DNA of 64,000 nucleotides from Pochonia chlamydosporia 170. Its lineage: Eukaryota > Ascomycota > Sordariomycetes > Hypocreales > Clavicipitaceae. A program made the position numbers and the translations under genes. The stretch is taken from NCBI RefSeq assembly GCF_001653235.2, contig NC_035790.1, positions 1,984,001 to 2,048,000 on the forward strand, written 5' to 3'. Shown one piece after another: positions 23,278-34,117 of this stretch (its first letter is position 1; each line of letters opens with the position of its first letter). The notes under the pieces were generated by a model that did not search any database, was not told the origin of the DNA, and saw only the letters and a list, made by a program, of their open reading frames with translations.

Positions 23278-24082
23278 ATGGCACCACTAGTCCAGTCACT
23301 CAGCCAGTTGGCCGTTGCCAGCTTGGCCCTCATCACAACCAGTATGTGACCATCTTCCTACATCAGAAAACACACAACACCACTAACAATCTCCAGCTCA
23401 AGCATCACCAGCCTCAATCCCCGAGCGAGACTCAAAAGTCCCTCTACGTATCATGCCCCTCGGCGCATCCATCACCTACGGCGAGCAATCATCCACGGGC
23501 AATGGCTACCGCAATGACCTTCACAACCTCCTCACAGACAGCGGCTACACCGTCAACATGGTCGGGTCTCGCAAGCACGGTTCCATGAAGGACAACGATG
23601 TCGAGGGCTGGCCGGGCTTCCGCATCAAACAGGTTCAATCCAAGGCCCAAGCCTCTGTGCCCAGCCGTCTCCCCAACGTCTTCACCGTCAATGCCGGCAC
23701 AAACGATTGCGCTCAGAACAAACAGGATGGTGCCGGACAACGAACGGACGACCTCCTCGAGTATTTGTGGAAAGCCTCCCCTGATTCTACAATCATCCTG
23801 TCGACACTCCTCATCAATCTTAATTCCACTATCGAGGCTCGCGCTGAGAAAGTTAACAACCAGATTCGAGAGGTCGCCAAGCAAAAGGCGTCACAGAAGA
23901 AGCGAATCGTTCTGGTGGATATGCATGCCGACGATGGTCCTCAAAAGGGTGACATGGCACCTGATGGGACGCATCCAAGGGACGCGGGATACAACAAGAT
24001 GGCCAAGATTTGGTTCCGTGGGATCCAAGAAGCTGCCAGCAAGGGGTTCCTCAAGAAGCCCAAGCCACTTCCTGGTAATTAG
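23278..24082 (+). CDS. Secreted SGNH hydrolase (GDSL-like esterase, possibly CE3-type)
   Basis: SGNH hydrolases cleave esters, and the fungal secreted ones often deacetylate plant polysaccharides. Exons are 23278-23341 and 23397-24082, with a 55-bp intron (GTATGT donor, CAG acceptor) and frame kept; the product is 249 aa. Residues 1-21 are a signal peptide. Block I is RIMPLGASITYGE with nucleophile Ser46. A block II Gly may lie in GWPGFRI. Block III is GTNDC (Asn124), and block V is PDGTHPRDAGY with Asp211 and His214. All four SGNH residues can be assigned. The opening RIMPLG.SIT is common in the CE3 acetylxylan esterase group, but the substrate cannot be read from sequence. Near the motif, the usual GDS is GAS, as in many fungal members. 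Confidence 0.87.
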
Positions 24083-24437
24083 GGGTGCGAGGAAGCTCGC
24101 GAGTGTGAATTTCCATCTGCAACTGAAATACCTGAGCCTGAGGGTTCGACAAGTGCTGCAGTGACAATGGAGACGGGAATTGCTGATGGTCACGGTGAAA
24201 ATTCTGTGGGTGATGTATCACGCCCTTCCGCGATATATATGCTGGGTATTGGCGTGTATTCCTTACTGGCAAATATTGTTTAAAATCTATGTACCGTTAG
24301 ACGTACCTATGTGGTCAATGAAAGGATGATGAGAGCACATCTCACTCCATAATTTGGCATGCTGTAGCTCATCTCGACCGAGGCAAGGTGTCAAGCCTGC
24401 ATATATCTAAATAAGAACAAAGCTCATCAATCAAATA

Positions 24438-24509
24438 TCCGGTATGGTGTAGTGGCTAACATCGCTCGCTCTCACCGAGCAGCCCAGGGTTCGATTCCCT
24501 GTACCGGAG
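24438..24509 (+). tRNA. tRNA-Glu (CUC), copy 1
   Basis: The 72-nt sequence folds as a cloverleaf: acceptor TCCGGTA pairs with TACCGGA, and the anticodon stem GCTCG/CGAGC encloses the loop CTCTCAC with anticodon CTC (reads GAG, Glu). The A box TGGTGTAGTGGC and the B box GGTTCGATTCC are intact. No intron is present. A T-rich stretch follows for Pol III termination. Confidence 0.95.
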
Positions 24510-24646
24510 TTGGATTTCTTTTTGCCTTTTCTCACCCCATCCTTATCATGACTCGGTGATTATTTTTTTTTTCAAATGCCGCTCCCACTCCACAAGACTT
24601 ATCAACATCTTCAGCTCCTCCACCCCTTCATCAATCAATCAAATCA

Positions 24647-24718
24647 TCCGGTATGGTGTAGTGGCTAACATCGCTCGCTCTCACCGAGCAGCCCAGGGTT
24701 CGATTCCCTGTACCGGAG
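24647..24718 (+). tRNA. tRNA-Glu (CUC), copy 2
   Basis: This copy is identical over all 72 nt to the one 209 bp upstream and is in the same orientation. Part of the 5' flank (CAATCAAAT) is also shared. A run of T follows within 35 nt. The two look like a recent tandem duplication or a pair kept identical by gene conversion. Confidence 0.95.
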
Positions 24719-25748
24719 GTTGAATGTCTTCTCTTATGGGAGACCGTCTATTTTTTTTTTATGCAAGTTCAATCTATCACACTGTACATGATGTGGATGT
24801 TCTTGGTCGTGACCAAGGTTGGCCATTGCAATGTTGTATCTAGGGTAGGTACTGGCCACGGAATTTCCTCTTTTTTTTTTTTTTGTGAATGTTGGAGCAT
24901 TTTTTTTGTTTCCACTGCATGCACTGCACCGATCCTCGCCTGTCCTGTTCGCAGAATTGCGTGACGTATCTAGTAGTGAATTATTCAGGCATCACGACCT
25001 TATCTGCTTCAGAGAGTTACGGTGGGCTAGTGGTAACAGATGCGTTGTTTGTTGTATTCTGCAGAGGCTGGAGGAGCCCTGTCCTTTTACTATTTAACCC
25101 GATGATGGCGCTCATCCTTACAGTCTTAGATCCTCATCATGACGAAGTACATCACCCTCGAAAGTATCAACAACAACATGTAGGTGAGGGCAGCATATGG
25201 GTTGCTATCATATGCAGCAGTTGCTCCGCCAGAGGAAAAGCAACTGATTTCACTCCGCCAGGGTAGTTGGGACTTAGTCAGTCCTGTGCTCGGCTTGGGG
25301 CCATAGCAAATAAGGGATAATTCATGTAGTCAGGCTGGCATAAATCACTCACACACGGGGCACAGACATTGTTTGAGGTGGACAATCTTTCTATTCCAGT
25401 CTTATCGGAAGAGGCGAAATTCTATATCGCTGAAAATCCATTCCCGCGCTTGCCTTCATCAAAAATTAATACCCCAAGCGAATCATAATCTTCCAACGTA
25501 TAGGTGTCGTTGTACACCTGTATCTCAGAATATTCAACTGCGCTCTAGCGAGCACAACCTAGAAAACAGTACAAAAGGTACAAAAAGTGGTCTTAGTACA
25601 TGAGCGGACTATTGCCGCTAACCCAATTTCGTTCCATCTTCATAACTTCGTAAGCTGAGAGCTGATCACCATCCCCCAAAAGAATCAGTCTCTTTAGATG
25701 TGGGTTGTGGCCGTTTGGCCAGTAACCCTCTATATGTTGCCCGTTTAC
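24719..25748. other. Intergenic region after the tRNA pair
   Basis: About 1 kb between the second tRNA and the stop of the zinc-finger gene. T-runs near 24751 and 24871 may serve termination. I see no gene. Confidence 0.55.
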
Positions 25749-28097
25749 TCATTCCCGGAAGGGCTGGAGATCCAAGTTTGCCCAGTCTACCTGGTTAAAG
25801 AAATCGGGCTGAGATGCCTGGGAGAACCCAAGATTTGCACTAGGAACCTCTGCAAACAAGGGTTGCTGGAAGTTATTATTGTTGCCCTTGTTTGTGGATG
25901 CGGCGGGGAAGAGCTGAAAGTCTGAGCCATCTCCATTGTATGCTTCATCAAATCCCTCGTCAACCTCGCGAAGAGAATTTGGTGTAAAGAGCATAGCATT
26001 TTCCTGCCCAGAAGGAGAAAAGTGGGGCGGAACCTGCAGCTGCGGAGCTGTGCAGGGTTGAGGGGCCTGGTAGACAGGCATTTGCTGAGGCATTAACTTA
26101 TTGTAGAGCTGCTCAGGCGCGTGCAACTGCGCAGGAAGCTGTACGTGTGCAGCGTAGATATCCTCGTCGTTGAGGATGAATGTTGAGCCATTCTGATACG
26201 GCGGGTACTGCTCGTATGAAGTGGCAGACGATGGAGAAGTGTGTTCCAAAGTCAAGTCCATGCCGTCCAAGGTTTCAGGCTGGAGACTGTAGGCAGCAAA
26301 CCAGTCGCTGTCAGGGTGGTAGCTCGCGAAGGCCAAGGCATCCTGATCCTGAGGAGGGGTAGGAACGCTGTAGGTAGGAGTGCTGGACGGAGTAGAGACA
26401 CTGCCGAGAGGAGGTGTCTGTTGAACGGAGCTTGCAGGCTTCCCAGGAAGCTTCTTTCCGTTGGTCTTTGTGCGGACATACTGCCAGCCGTGGGCTTTCT
26501 CCATGTGCTGCTTGCAGTTTGACTCACGTTTGGATTTGTATGGGCAAGGCTTATACATGCACTCGTACATAGCAGGGGCATCGGAGTGCTTGTCGTTGAC
26601 GTGACGGTCCATCTCCTTCTCCGTGGGCCAACCAAACTCGTGGTACTTGCAAGTTGGGATCGGGCATTTCCATGGTCGGGAATGCGTCTTCTCGTGTTTG
26701 GTGAGGTCGCAAGGTCGCTTAAACTCCTTGTTGCAGCCTGGCTCGCGACACTTCTTGGGAGCCAGTTCCTCAGCGGTAGCATTCTTCTTTCTTCGGGCCA
26801 TGGAGCGCATGATCTCCTCCTCGTCCTCACGCTGCTCGGACAGAGAGCGCTTAAAAGTGATGGGGCCCTCTCCCATATCTACTGGCTTGCCAGTGGCAAT
26901 AGAAATGGCAGAGCCATCCTTTCTTACCCGGATAAGTTCAGCGGGGCGGCCATTCTCGGCGATGCCACCGTAGAGTCTGATCTCATCATCTCTTGGGTTG
27001 TTGTTAGCAGGATGATTTAGCGGCACGAAGCGCGGTACATACATGTCGACGTCCATGTCGTCGCCAGAGCCACCCTTTTCTTTGGCGGCGGCGAGCTGTC
27101 TGCCGTACTGGTAAACTTGTTCCTTCAAGTCGATGAAGTATCCGTTAGTGTAAGGGCGGTCGCCAGGTCGAATTTGTTCGCGGTCGGTAAGATATTCGAC
27201 AGTTGCTTGAATGCATCGAATCGAAGTAAGGCAGAAGTCCAAATACAAGGCTGCAGTCTTGGCCGTCTCCTTTAAAAGCAATGTCCGATAAGCATCACCC
27301 CAAACGCCGTCATCAGTTAAAAGCTGACTTACCGGTGCCATAAAAATCAGAGTCTTTTCGAGGTCTCGAAGGCAAATGATCTCCTTGGATCGAATCTTTC
27401 GGGGCACATCGAGCACAATGGGCTCAAAGTCTTTGAGTGTTGGCTTCTCAAGAAGCGGACGCAGAGTGTGTTCATGAATACGGTTGAATGCTTTCCGGCT
27501 CAAGGCGGGGAGCATTTCTTTTGTGGAAGCGGCACCAGAGCCAGTCAGTGCTGACCCTGTGCTAAGGGTTTTGGTGTCCTTCTTCTTCTTCTGAGATGTC
27601 TTGCCGGCCTCGCACTTCTCGTTTGTAGAGGCAATAGAAGACCCGAGGCCGCTGTCTGAAGCTTGCTGCTTGGATCGACGCACTGAGCGAGGGCGCAAGA
27701 CCCGACGCTCAGGCTCGGGGTTGGCCATAGTTGGGTCAACGACAGGAAGGTCGAGGAAGCCTCGAGGAACAGGAAGACTGGTATCACGAAGAGTATTCTT
27801 CTTTGGTTTGGGTGAAAGCGAGAGGCTTTCGGTTTTTGCGAGAGCCTCGTCAATGTCGCTTAGAGTGAGGGCAACACGTCGACGGTTGGCATCGACGACG
27901 TCGTCCAAATGAGTCCGAGCTCGTGATAGTTGAGGTGGAACAAAGGTGTCGTCCGAGTTGGAAGAGACAGGAGAAGTGGGAGAATGGAAGGTGGCACCCT
28001 TGCGGAGGGTCATGGTTGTTTTAAGTGCCAGGCCACTCTCGTTGTCTCTTCCGGAACGAGTCACCGGAGTCCTTCGACGAGGGTTGGCGAAGGACAT
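25749..28097 (-). CDS. C2H2 zinc-finger transcription factor
   Basis: From Met at 28097 the protein is 782 aa. The frame is open for 98 more codons upstream but has no ATG there, and a leader intron fits better. Three zinc fingers of C2H2 type lie at about 450-472 (CREPGCNKEFKRPCDLTKHEKTH), 478-505 (CPIPTCKYHEFGWPTEKEMDRHVNDKH, with a wide spacing) and 513-536 (CMYKPCPYKSKRESNCKQHMEKAH). The region before them is basic and Ser-rich up to about residue 200, then has a helical block (about 215-330) that may be a dimer or cofactor surface. After the fingers comes a Pro/Gln/Ser-rich activation-like region, ending with acidic and aromatic clusters (QVDWANLDLQPF). It is presumably a nuclear DNA-binding regulator. 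I cannot assign its target or name the ortholog. Confidence 0.88.
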   Translation of the reverse strand: MSFANPRRRTPVTRSGRDNESGLALKTTMTLRKGATFHSPTSPVSSNSDDTFVPPQLSRARTHLDDVVDANRRRVALTLSDIDEALAKTESLSLSPKPKKNTLRDTSLPVPRGFLDLPVVDPTMANPEPERRVLRPRSVRRSKQQASDSGLGSSIASTNEKCEAGKTSQKKKKDTKTLSTGSALTGSGAASTKEMLPALSRKAFNRIHEHTLRPLLEKPTLKDFEPIVLDVPRKIRSKEIICLRDLEKTLIFMAPVSQLLTDDGVWGDAYRTLLLKETAKTAALYLDFCLTSIRCIQATVEYLTDREQIRPGDRPYTNGYFIDLKEQVYQYGRQLAAAKEKGGSGDDMDVDMYVPRFVPLNHPANNNPRDDEIRLYGGIAENGRPAELIRVRKDGSAISIATGKPVDMGEGPITFKRSLSEQREDEEEIMRSMARRKKNATAEELAPKKCREPGCNKEFKRPCDLTKHEKTHSRPWKCPIPTCKYHEFGWPTEKEMDRHVNDKHSDAPAMYECMYKPCPYKSKRESNCKQHMEKAHGWQYVRTKTNGKKLPGKPASSVQQTPPLGSVSTPSSTPTYSVPTPPQDQDALAFASYHPDSDWFAAYSLQPETLDGMDLTLEHTSPSSATSYEQYPPYQNGSTFILNDEDIYAAHVQLPAQLHAPEQLYNKLMPQQMPVYQAPQPCTAPQLQVPPHFSPSGQENAMLFTPNSLREVDEGFDEAYNGDGSDFQLFPAASTNKGNNNNFQQPLFAEVPSANLGFSQASQPDFFNQVDWANLDLQPFRE

Positions 28098-28162
28098 GAT
28101 GAAGGCTTGATGGAGGTGGGGTAGATTGATGAGATACTCCTGCCACTGGTGTCCTTGAAGGG

Positions 28163-28400
28163 CTGTGTTGGCAGCAAGAGAGGTTAGCCTTTGTGTCCCG
28201 CAAGTAAAGCAAGGCGAGGCTGGATGGAAAAGGCAATCTTGTTGGTGTGAGTCACAAGCGTCGTGCCAAAGACGGGATGGATCGATCGAGGAGAGGATGC
28301 AAACCACGAAGGACCATATATTTTTCCACGGGTTGTGGACAAGTGGAAAGTGACAGAAGGAGGAAAAAGAGGATAGGATAAATGGCAACAAAGTCCTTAC
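28163..28400 (-). other. Probable 5' leader intron of the zinc-finger gene
   Basis: On the minus strand a GTAAGG donor at 28400 and a CAACACAG acceptor at 28163 enclose 238 bp. A GCTAAC branch site stands about 20 nt before the acceptor. No ATG precedes the donor in the coding frame, and the ATG of the gene is 66 nt downstream of the acceptor. This explains the open frame upstream of the chosen start. It is a prediction from motifs only. Confidence 0.5.
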
Positions 28401-31369
28401 CCAATTCGCTCGTCAAAATGGCGACGGCTATTCGACACGCCTGGCGACTCTGGCAATCGGCCACAAACGGATGGTCCAGAGAAGCCCAAAGAATAGCCCT
28501 TGATGGTGGTGAACGGCGAATCCAGGCACGCGACGACTATGCTCCTTGACGCGGACCAAGGACACTCAAATATGATTGCTCTCGAATGAAGATCGCACGT
28601 AGATGACAGCTGTGCCGATACTCGAGGAAATAGGTGCTGGGAATGAGGCAAAAAGATCAAGAAAGGTTGGTGGCACTTGGCGAAAGGCCTGGGGCGTAAA
28701 ACGGATATATGTGTCAGAGGCGAAGCACGAGCCGGCGGGAACGGACGAAGGGGAGGGAGAGGGCAGCCGCTGGAGATGATGGCAAAGGGCCCGCTAATGG
28801 ACGAAAACACACGATAATGGCCACCGGATAATGGCGGGCGTTTGACAAGAAACGAGACAGAATGGACAACAGACGGGAGGGAGAGAGAATGGACGTTGAG
28901 AATGCGAGCCTTTTTGGTGATGAAGCGCGACCGAGCGAACGAGGGTGCTGCTTAGAAAAGCAGTGGGCCAGGCGTCCTCAGCCCAGAGACGCTGCTGCCT
29001 AAAGCCATTGACCCAAACGGTACTAGCGCCTTCCGCAAGCTGATGGGTGGGGCTGTGCGGAGGACCATAATCCCTGTCACAAAGTTCCCAGCGATAGGGT
29101 GAGAGATGGGGTAGTACTTTGGATGGTAACAAAACTGAGCCAGCGGAAGTGAAGATGATGGGTGGCAAACATCAAATTTGCGGACGCAGAGCCGCATCAT
29201 CACACCAACCGACAAGAAATCCCCCAGACCAAACGGTTTTGACAAATAGCCTCCGAAGTACCCATCTTATCACAAGGCACGTTGCTAGTCCGCCACGGAC
29301 CATTTCGAACCTGGCCCCGTCTGTTCCGCCTCTCTTGGGTTCGTCCACCCACCGACGCCAGTCTTGCAGTCAATCCCCCAGCTTCCTGGGGACACAATGG
29401 TGGCTTCCCATGCTCGCCAGAAGGCAGACGAATTCCGGATACCATCCTTCGTCAAAGGGACAAAATAGATCAAAACTTTCACACCGAGTTGACCCATATG
29501 ACGACTGGCATTGCGTCTCCATGCCACATCAATGTTCCACCTCAAAACCAACCCCTGGGCTTGAAAGGGTGTGACGGGAGCAATTGGGAACTTTGCAAAT
29601 GACAGACCGCTGCACTCGACAGACCGCAAACACAGACGTCCTCTTGATGACGAATGACTTCCACTTTGGCTCTCCGCCGTGTCCGTCCTGACCCTTCCAT
29701 CGCCGTAAGCCTGTCGCAATGCCTTACAAGTCATGCGAGGCCGTGGGTGGGTTGGCCCGAATGCCGGTTCGCTAGTTACCAGGACCGTTGGCTCCAACAG
29801 CGCCAACTGCTTGTCCAAGAAGCCAAAAACGCATGGGTCAATGCAACGCTCAGGGCACCGTGACGCTGGACCTCCAAAGTCTTAGCTGCGTGTCTCGCAC
29901 TCCACCAGCCAAGGCCGGATCCTTACCACCAATCGTCACTGACTGAGTGACTGGTGGTTGGACTTGGATATTGTGCCTGTCAAGATCGTGGCAGGACAGA
30001 GCGTTCTGTGGGTGCTTGGTGGTCCATCGTCCATACATCCTCGCACACAGGAGCAAAATGCCTCTCTTACTCAGTGCAGTCTCCCATCCTCAGAACGCCA
30101 ATGCGACTGAGCCACTCTACGATCGATGAAACTACTGCATCACGAAGTGCGGCCCCTGGCGGCTGAAAGAAGGGGCAGAGAGCCATTGATGCTTAGTCCA
30201 GCTGCTTCGCCACGAAATAACTGAAAGCAAAAGAGCGCTCTTTGTGATGTTTTTGGCTTGGAAATAGGGACTACTCTTCTGCACAAGGCGTTTCCAGAGA
30301 CAAAAACACCAAACCGGTCCCGCATTTCATCCCGAGTTCATGGCATCGCCTCAACGGCATCCATGGCACTGGTGTTGGCACGAAACCCTGTTGTCCTTGG
30401 CCGTTTGGTCACTTGATGGCTCTCTGTCTCTTTGGGTCTCATGCAAGTGGTGGCGTCGAAAGAGCCACAGAGCACCACCTGTGACATGCGCTTGCATCTA
30501 TTGTCAGGACATGCTGGCTTATTCCACTTTACATTGTTTGGGCTCGGCGACCGCATCCAACCAAGAGACAGACCAATCTGCTCCCAGTCAAGGTCTGATG
30601 CCAGGTTTCTCCCCTCCGTGAGCATAGGGCTGTCCAGTCAGAATCTGGCAAGAATTCAAGAACCACTCAAATGCTAGTTGACAGCCAGTCAAGAGGAACG
30701 CTGCCGAGACAGTTGAGTCACACCTCTGGCTGTCCTGGCTGTCCACCGCCAAAAGATCCAGCGTCCAGTCCTTGATGCAGTGCCGTGATCTCTGTTTTGT
30801 CTTTTCGTGTCCGGCGGTTTCCTATTTCGGCCGTTACATGGACTACTGCTCTGTTGCCGCGGAGCTCATCCCGCTTCAAAGCCAGGGCAAGGGTTGACAA
30901 TTTTCGTCTCTTTTCCCTTTGGACACGTATTTTGTTTCAAGTATTGTCGGTTGCGCGATTTGACTTTGGCGTTCATTGTAGCCAATTGGGATGAGTTTAA
31001 TCGGGCAGCCTGTGCCAAGGAATTTCTCAACCCCATCTGAGCGATACGATGGCGCAAGGCATCAGGATTCTGTCAGGTCCCAGTCCTAGCAGAGCTGGCA
31101 CCAAGCCTTCAAACGATTTTGTCCTGACAGGGTCCAGTCCTGCGTGTGGAACCAACCAGTGGTCCTAGAGGGTGTCCTTCTGTCTTTCATATTCGGTTGC
31201 CTTGCATACATACTTGACGAAGGGGCACTACCGCAAGGTGCGGCTGTTTGTCTCCGATCGATAGCCTCCTAATACGATCCCCTTACAGTACCTTAGGCTT
31301 CTGTTTAACAGACAGACCTAACCCACTAGGTTTCAGGCAGTGATGTATTTGTTTTGAGAGAGACACTAC

Positions 31370-31391
31370 TGTACTGTACCGGTACAGTACA
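31370..31391. repeat. Perfect 22-bp palindrome
   Basis: The core GTACTGTACCGGTACAGTAC at 31371-31390 is its own reverse complement, and one more base pair on each side also matches. TTACGGAGTACT follows at 31392. Confidence 0.85.
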
Positions 31392-32046
31392 TTACGGAGT
31401 ACTATAATAAGCAGCTTGGCAGCTTCCTAAAAGTGTCATGTTTTGATCTGCTAGATGCATTCCAGGGTCTCCGAAGACCAAAATGGGGAACATGACGAAT
31501 TCATCTGCAAGGCAACCAAATTAAACCAAACAATAGCCAAATGTTCGTCTGGTGCCTACCGTACTATTTTGATGTTCTTATATTTTGCTGAATGAAGGTG
31601 AGAAACGTGTATATCATCATGCGCGTATTTTCTGGCTGGCCTTTGAGGCACTGCTTTCTGCCCCGTGCTGGACTATTGGAATGACACGCATTTGCGCTAC
31701 TTAAGGTTTGGCTGCAATTCATTTCAGCCGGCTGTGATTATACAGTACCGTGAAAGCGTATTGAATCGTAAATGGTTTCCTTGGTCGACTTGCTTGTTGA
31801 GTTCCCAAGGCGCAGCCGCAGAAATGATCCCAGGCGCCGCTAACGCTTTTGCCGTAGGAGTCATCGGGAGTAAAACCGAGGAAAGATGCATCTCACCACA
31901 TTCAAACTAATTCAAGACGGCTACGATGTATAAGACTACTACTGACCTGTGACACGGCTTACTCCCACAAGATGCTCTTACATCGTCCGTACTTGCGAAC
32001 ACACAAAGGGCAATCCTCTCAAAGATAGCACGTAAATAGCGCAACA

Positions 32047-32898
32047 ATGTCGTCAGAACAACTTTCACAGTTTGAACAAGCTCAAAGCGCATATCAGACC
32101 CGGGCAGAAGACTACGACAACTCATGGCACCCGCAATACACTGCCCGATTCATGAGTCTCGTCGACATCAAAGCAGGGGATCGTTTATTAATCTTGGCCT
32201 GCGGCACGGGTCTAGAAGCGGTTATTGCATGCCCGCTCGTCGGTGATGAAGGGAAAGTGGTAGGTGTTGATGCCACAAAAGAAATGCTCGATGTGTGTCG
32301 CAGGAAGCAGGCGAAGGATGAAATTCTATCTCGTCGACTCTCTCTCATCCAGTATGACATTGCAAATCTCGAATCTTGTGAGGACATTGAAAAAGGCTCA
32401 TTTGATGTTATTATTTGTTCGAATGCCTTCATTTTGTTCGATGACCCGGCGGGCATTGTTTCTCGGTGGACTGAGTATTTACGATGTGGAGGGCGACTTG
32501 TCCTGGATATTCCGCATGAGAATAACCCCCGACAGGGTCTGTTCATGAAGAATGTTGTAGAACGGATGGGCATAGAATATCCGGCTAGTCGGTCTTGGAT
32601 CGAATCCGCTGATTCATTCCGCCATATACTTGAGGCACAGGGTCTGGAGATACTCCGTGTGGAGGCGCTGGACAAAAAGCCCGGCAAGGGACATGTCTAC
32701 CTTGGTAAAGAGGAAATGGACGAGATGTTTGACTACATCACGCAGATGCAGTTTGCCGGATACTTGGCCGGCGAAGAGTTTCGAAATAAAGCAAGAGAGC
32801 CGTTTGAAAAGGAGTGGGATGCGGCCGCAATGAGGGAAGGTAGCGGCAAAGTGAGAGTTAGCTATGTTCTCTACGTGTATATCGCTCGAAAGCCGTAA
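32047..32898 (+). CDS. Class I SAM-dependent methyltransferase
   Basis: The protein is 283 aa, intronless and cytosolic by absence of any signal. Motif I, LLILACGTGLEAV, lies at 47-59; the acidic residue at the end of strand 2 is Asp75 in VVGVDATKEML; motif IV-like SFDVIICSNAFILF lies near 120; LRCGGRLVLDIP lies near 148. This is a complete Rossmann methyltransferase core of the UbiE/Coq5-like fold group (methyltransf_11/25). The C-terminal 100 residues are a cap-like region with KKPGKGHVYLGKEEMDEMFDYI that I cannot assign to a substrate. It has no biosynthetic neighbour, so a role in secondary metabolism is not supported. The fold call is firm; the reaction is unknown. Confidence 0.85.
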   Translation: MSSEQLSQFEQAQSAYQTRAEDYDNSWHPQYTARFMSLVDIKAGDRLLILACGTGLEAVIACPLVGDEGKVVGVDATKEMLDVCRRKQAKDEILSRRLSLIQYDIANLESCEDIEKGSFDVIICSNAFILFDDPAGIVSRWTEYLRCGGRLVLDIPHENNPRQGLFMKNVVERMGIEYPASRSWIESADSFRHILEAQGLEILRVEALDKKPGKGHVYLGKEEMDEMFDYITQMQFAGYLAGEEFRNKAREPFEKEWDAAAMREGSGKVRVSYVLYVYIARKP

Positions 32899-33398
32899 GT
32901 TCTCAGATGAGAGGACAAGTCTTTTGGATGAAGCCATTGTGTGAAGTTTATTCGGTCATGATGCAGCTTGTTGCAGTTGAGCTGACGCTGAACGTTCAAA
33001 GAGCACAGTCGCCTTACAGAAACACATCGCGGTGCTACACCAAACAAAAGCATACACATAATTAGACTCACTCTTTAGAGCTACCAAACAACGGCAGCAC
33101 ATCAACAAAGGCTTGCAAAAAGTCACCTCGCTCTTTAGCAAAGTAGACGCGAACTCATCAATAAATGTTACAAAATGTGTGCTCGGCCAAGCTCCCGACG
33201 ACAGCAACGACACAGTGATGAACCAGACGGCAGCAACAATCACAGACAGAATGTCCAAGTGCCAATACAACAAGAAACACATAAAGTCTCCCCCAATCAC
33301 CAGAAATAAAACCCATCAACCTTCCAGTATTCCCAGCAAGCCAACCCCATCTTACACCTCAAACCAACACACGAGTAGCCCCAGAAGAACCATCCACC

Positions 33399-33699
33399 AT
33401 GGGAAAAACGTACAGACACGCTCATCTTCAAGACCCTTCCACTCTGGATACTGATGACCGTAAAGTATACGGCTACGGTGGCCCTCACAGGGAAGCACCA
33501 ACCTCAGCACCTCGATCGACACACACCACCGCCAAAACCAAGACCCCGAGGCAGAACGACCCGAAAAGTAATTCGAATGGTTCACGGGGAAATTGAGTTA
33601 CCGGATGACGCTACGATCGCTGAGATCCCAGAAATGACTATCAAATGCGCAGCAATGATTAACGATTTCAAGGTTGAAGGGACGGAGGATGTTACATAG
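33399..33699 (+). CDS. Doubtful small gene with very short intron or frameshift
   Basis: An ATG in good context (ACCATGG) at 33399 opens a frame (MGKTYRHAHLQDPSTLDTDD) that stops at 33596. A second frame (33454-33699) holds the more protein-like end (VIRMVHGEIELPDDATIAEI). Joining them needs removal of a length equal to 1 mod 3. GT at 33460 with AG at 33490 gives a 31-bp intron, shorter than usual, and yields 89 aa. GT at 33460 with AG at 33550 gives 91 bp and 69 aa. A real frameshift in a decaying gene is the third option. The product is a small basic-then-acidic protein with no domain I recognise. Confidence 0.35.
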
Positions 33700-34117
33700 G
33701 AGAATGAGCCATGATAGGCGAGAAACCTCCTCGGATGAAGCTTTTGGGGGACTATTATGCGTTTTGGGTGGAAGGATCGCGGGCTTCAGATCAAGTTGAG
33801 CAAGATTTAGGCTTGTTTTTGCTTGTTGGTTTAGGTTGAGGGATATGAGGGAACTTAATTGGGTTTGGATGGGTAGTGCTCTATTATTAGATTTTGGACA
33901 AGGTTAGCTGTGTTTGGGAACTGCTTCTGAGTTGGATGTTGACGCGGGCACCTTTTTATGTTAGTGGAAGTATTTAGTGAAGGTCAACAGCGATAATTAG
34001 GGATATCGAATACATTATCAACCTTATTTCATAATGTCTCAGACTCAGCTTCAGTTGGTGTTTATATAAACCCCTGTAGAAATGCCAGTGAAGTTTCAAT
34101 GCATCAGCCCCAATTAC

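Larger units (their letters stand above)
28098..32046. other. Long interval upstream of the zinc-finger gene
   Basis: About 3.9 kb separates the zinc-finger start from the methyltransferase start; the genes are divergent. The right part holds a perfect 22-bp palindrome at 31370-31391 with a TTACGGAGTACT motif directly after it. The left end contains a probable leader intron. Open frames such as 29285-29818 (minus, 177 codons) have no recognisable product. Confidence 0.5.

Noticed and set aside
28098..28391. 98-codon upstream extension of the zinc-finger protein
   Set aside because: It contains no ATG in frame and overlaps a likely leader intron with a good branch site and acceptor.
29285..29818. 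177-codon minus-strand frame upstream of the zinc-finger gene
   Set aside because: No domain, and several overlapping frames of the same length exist on both strands.
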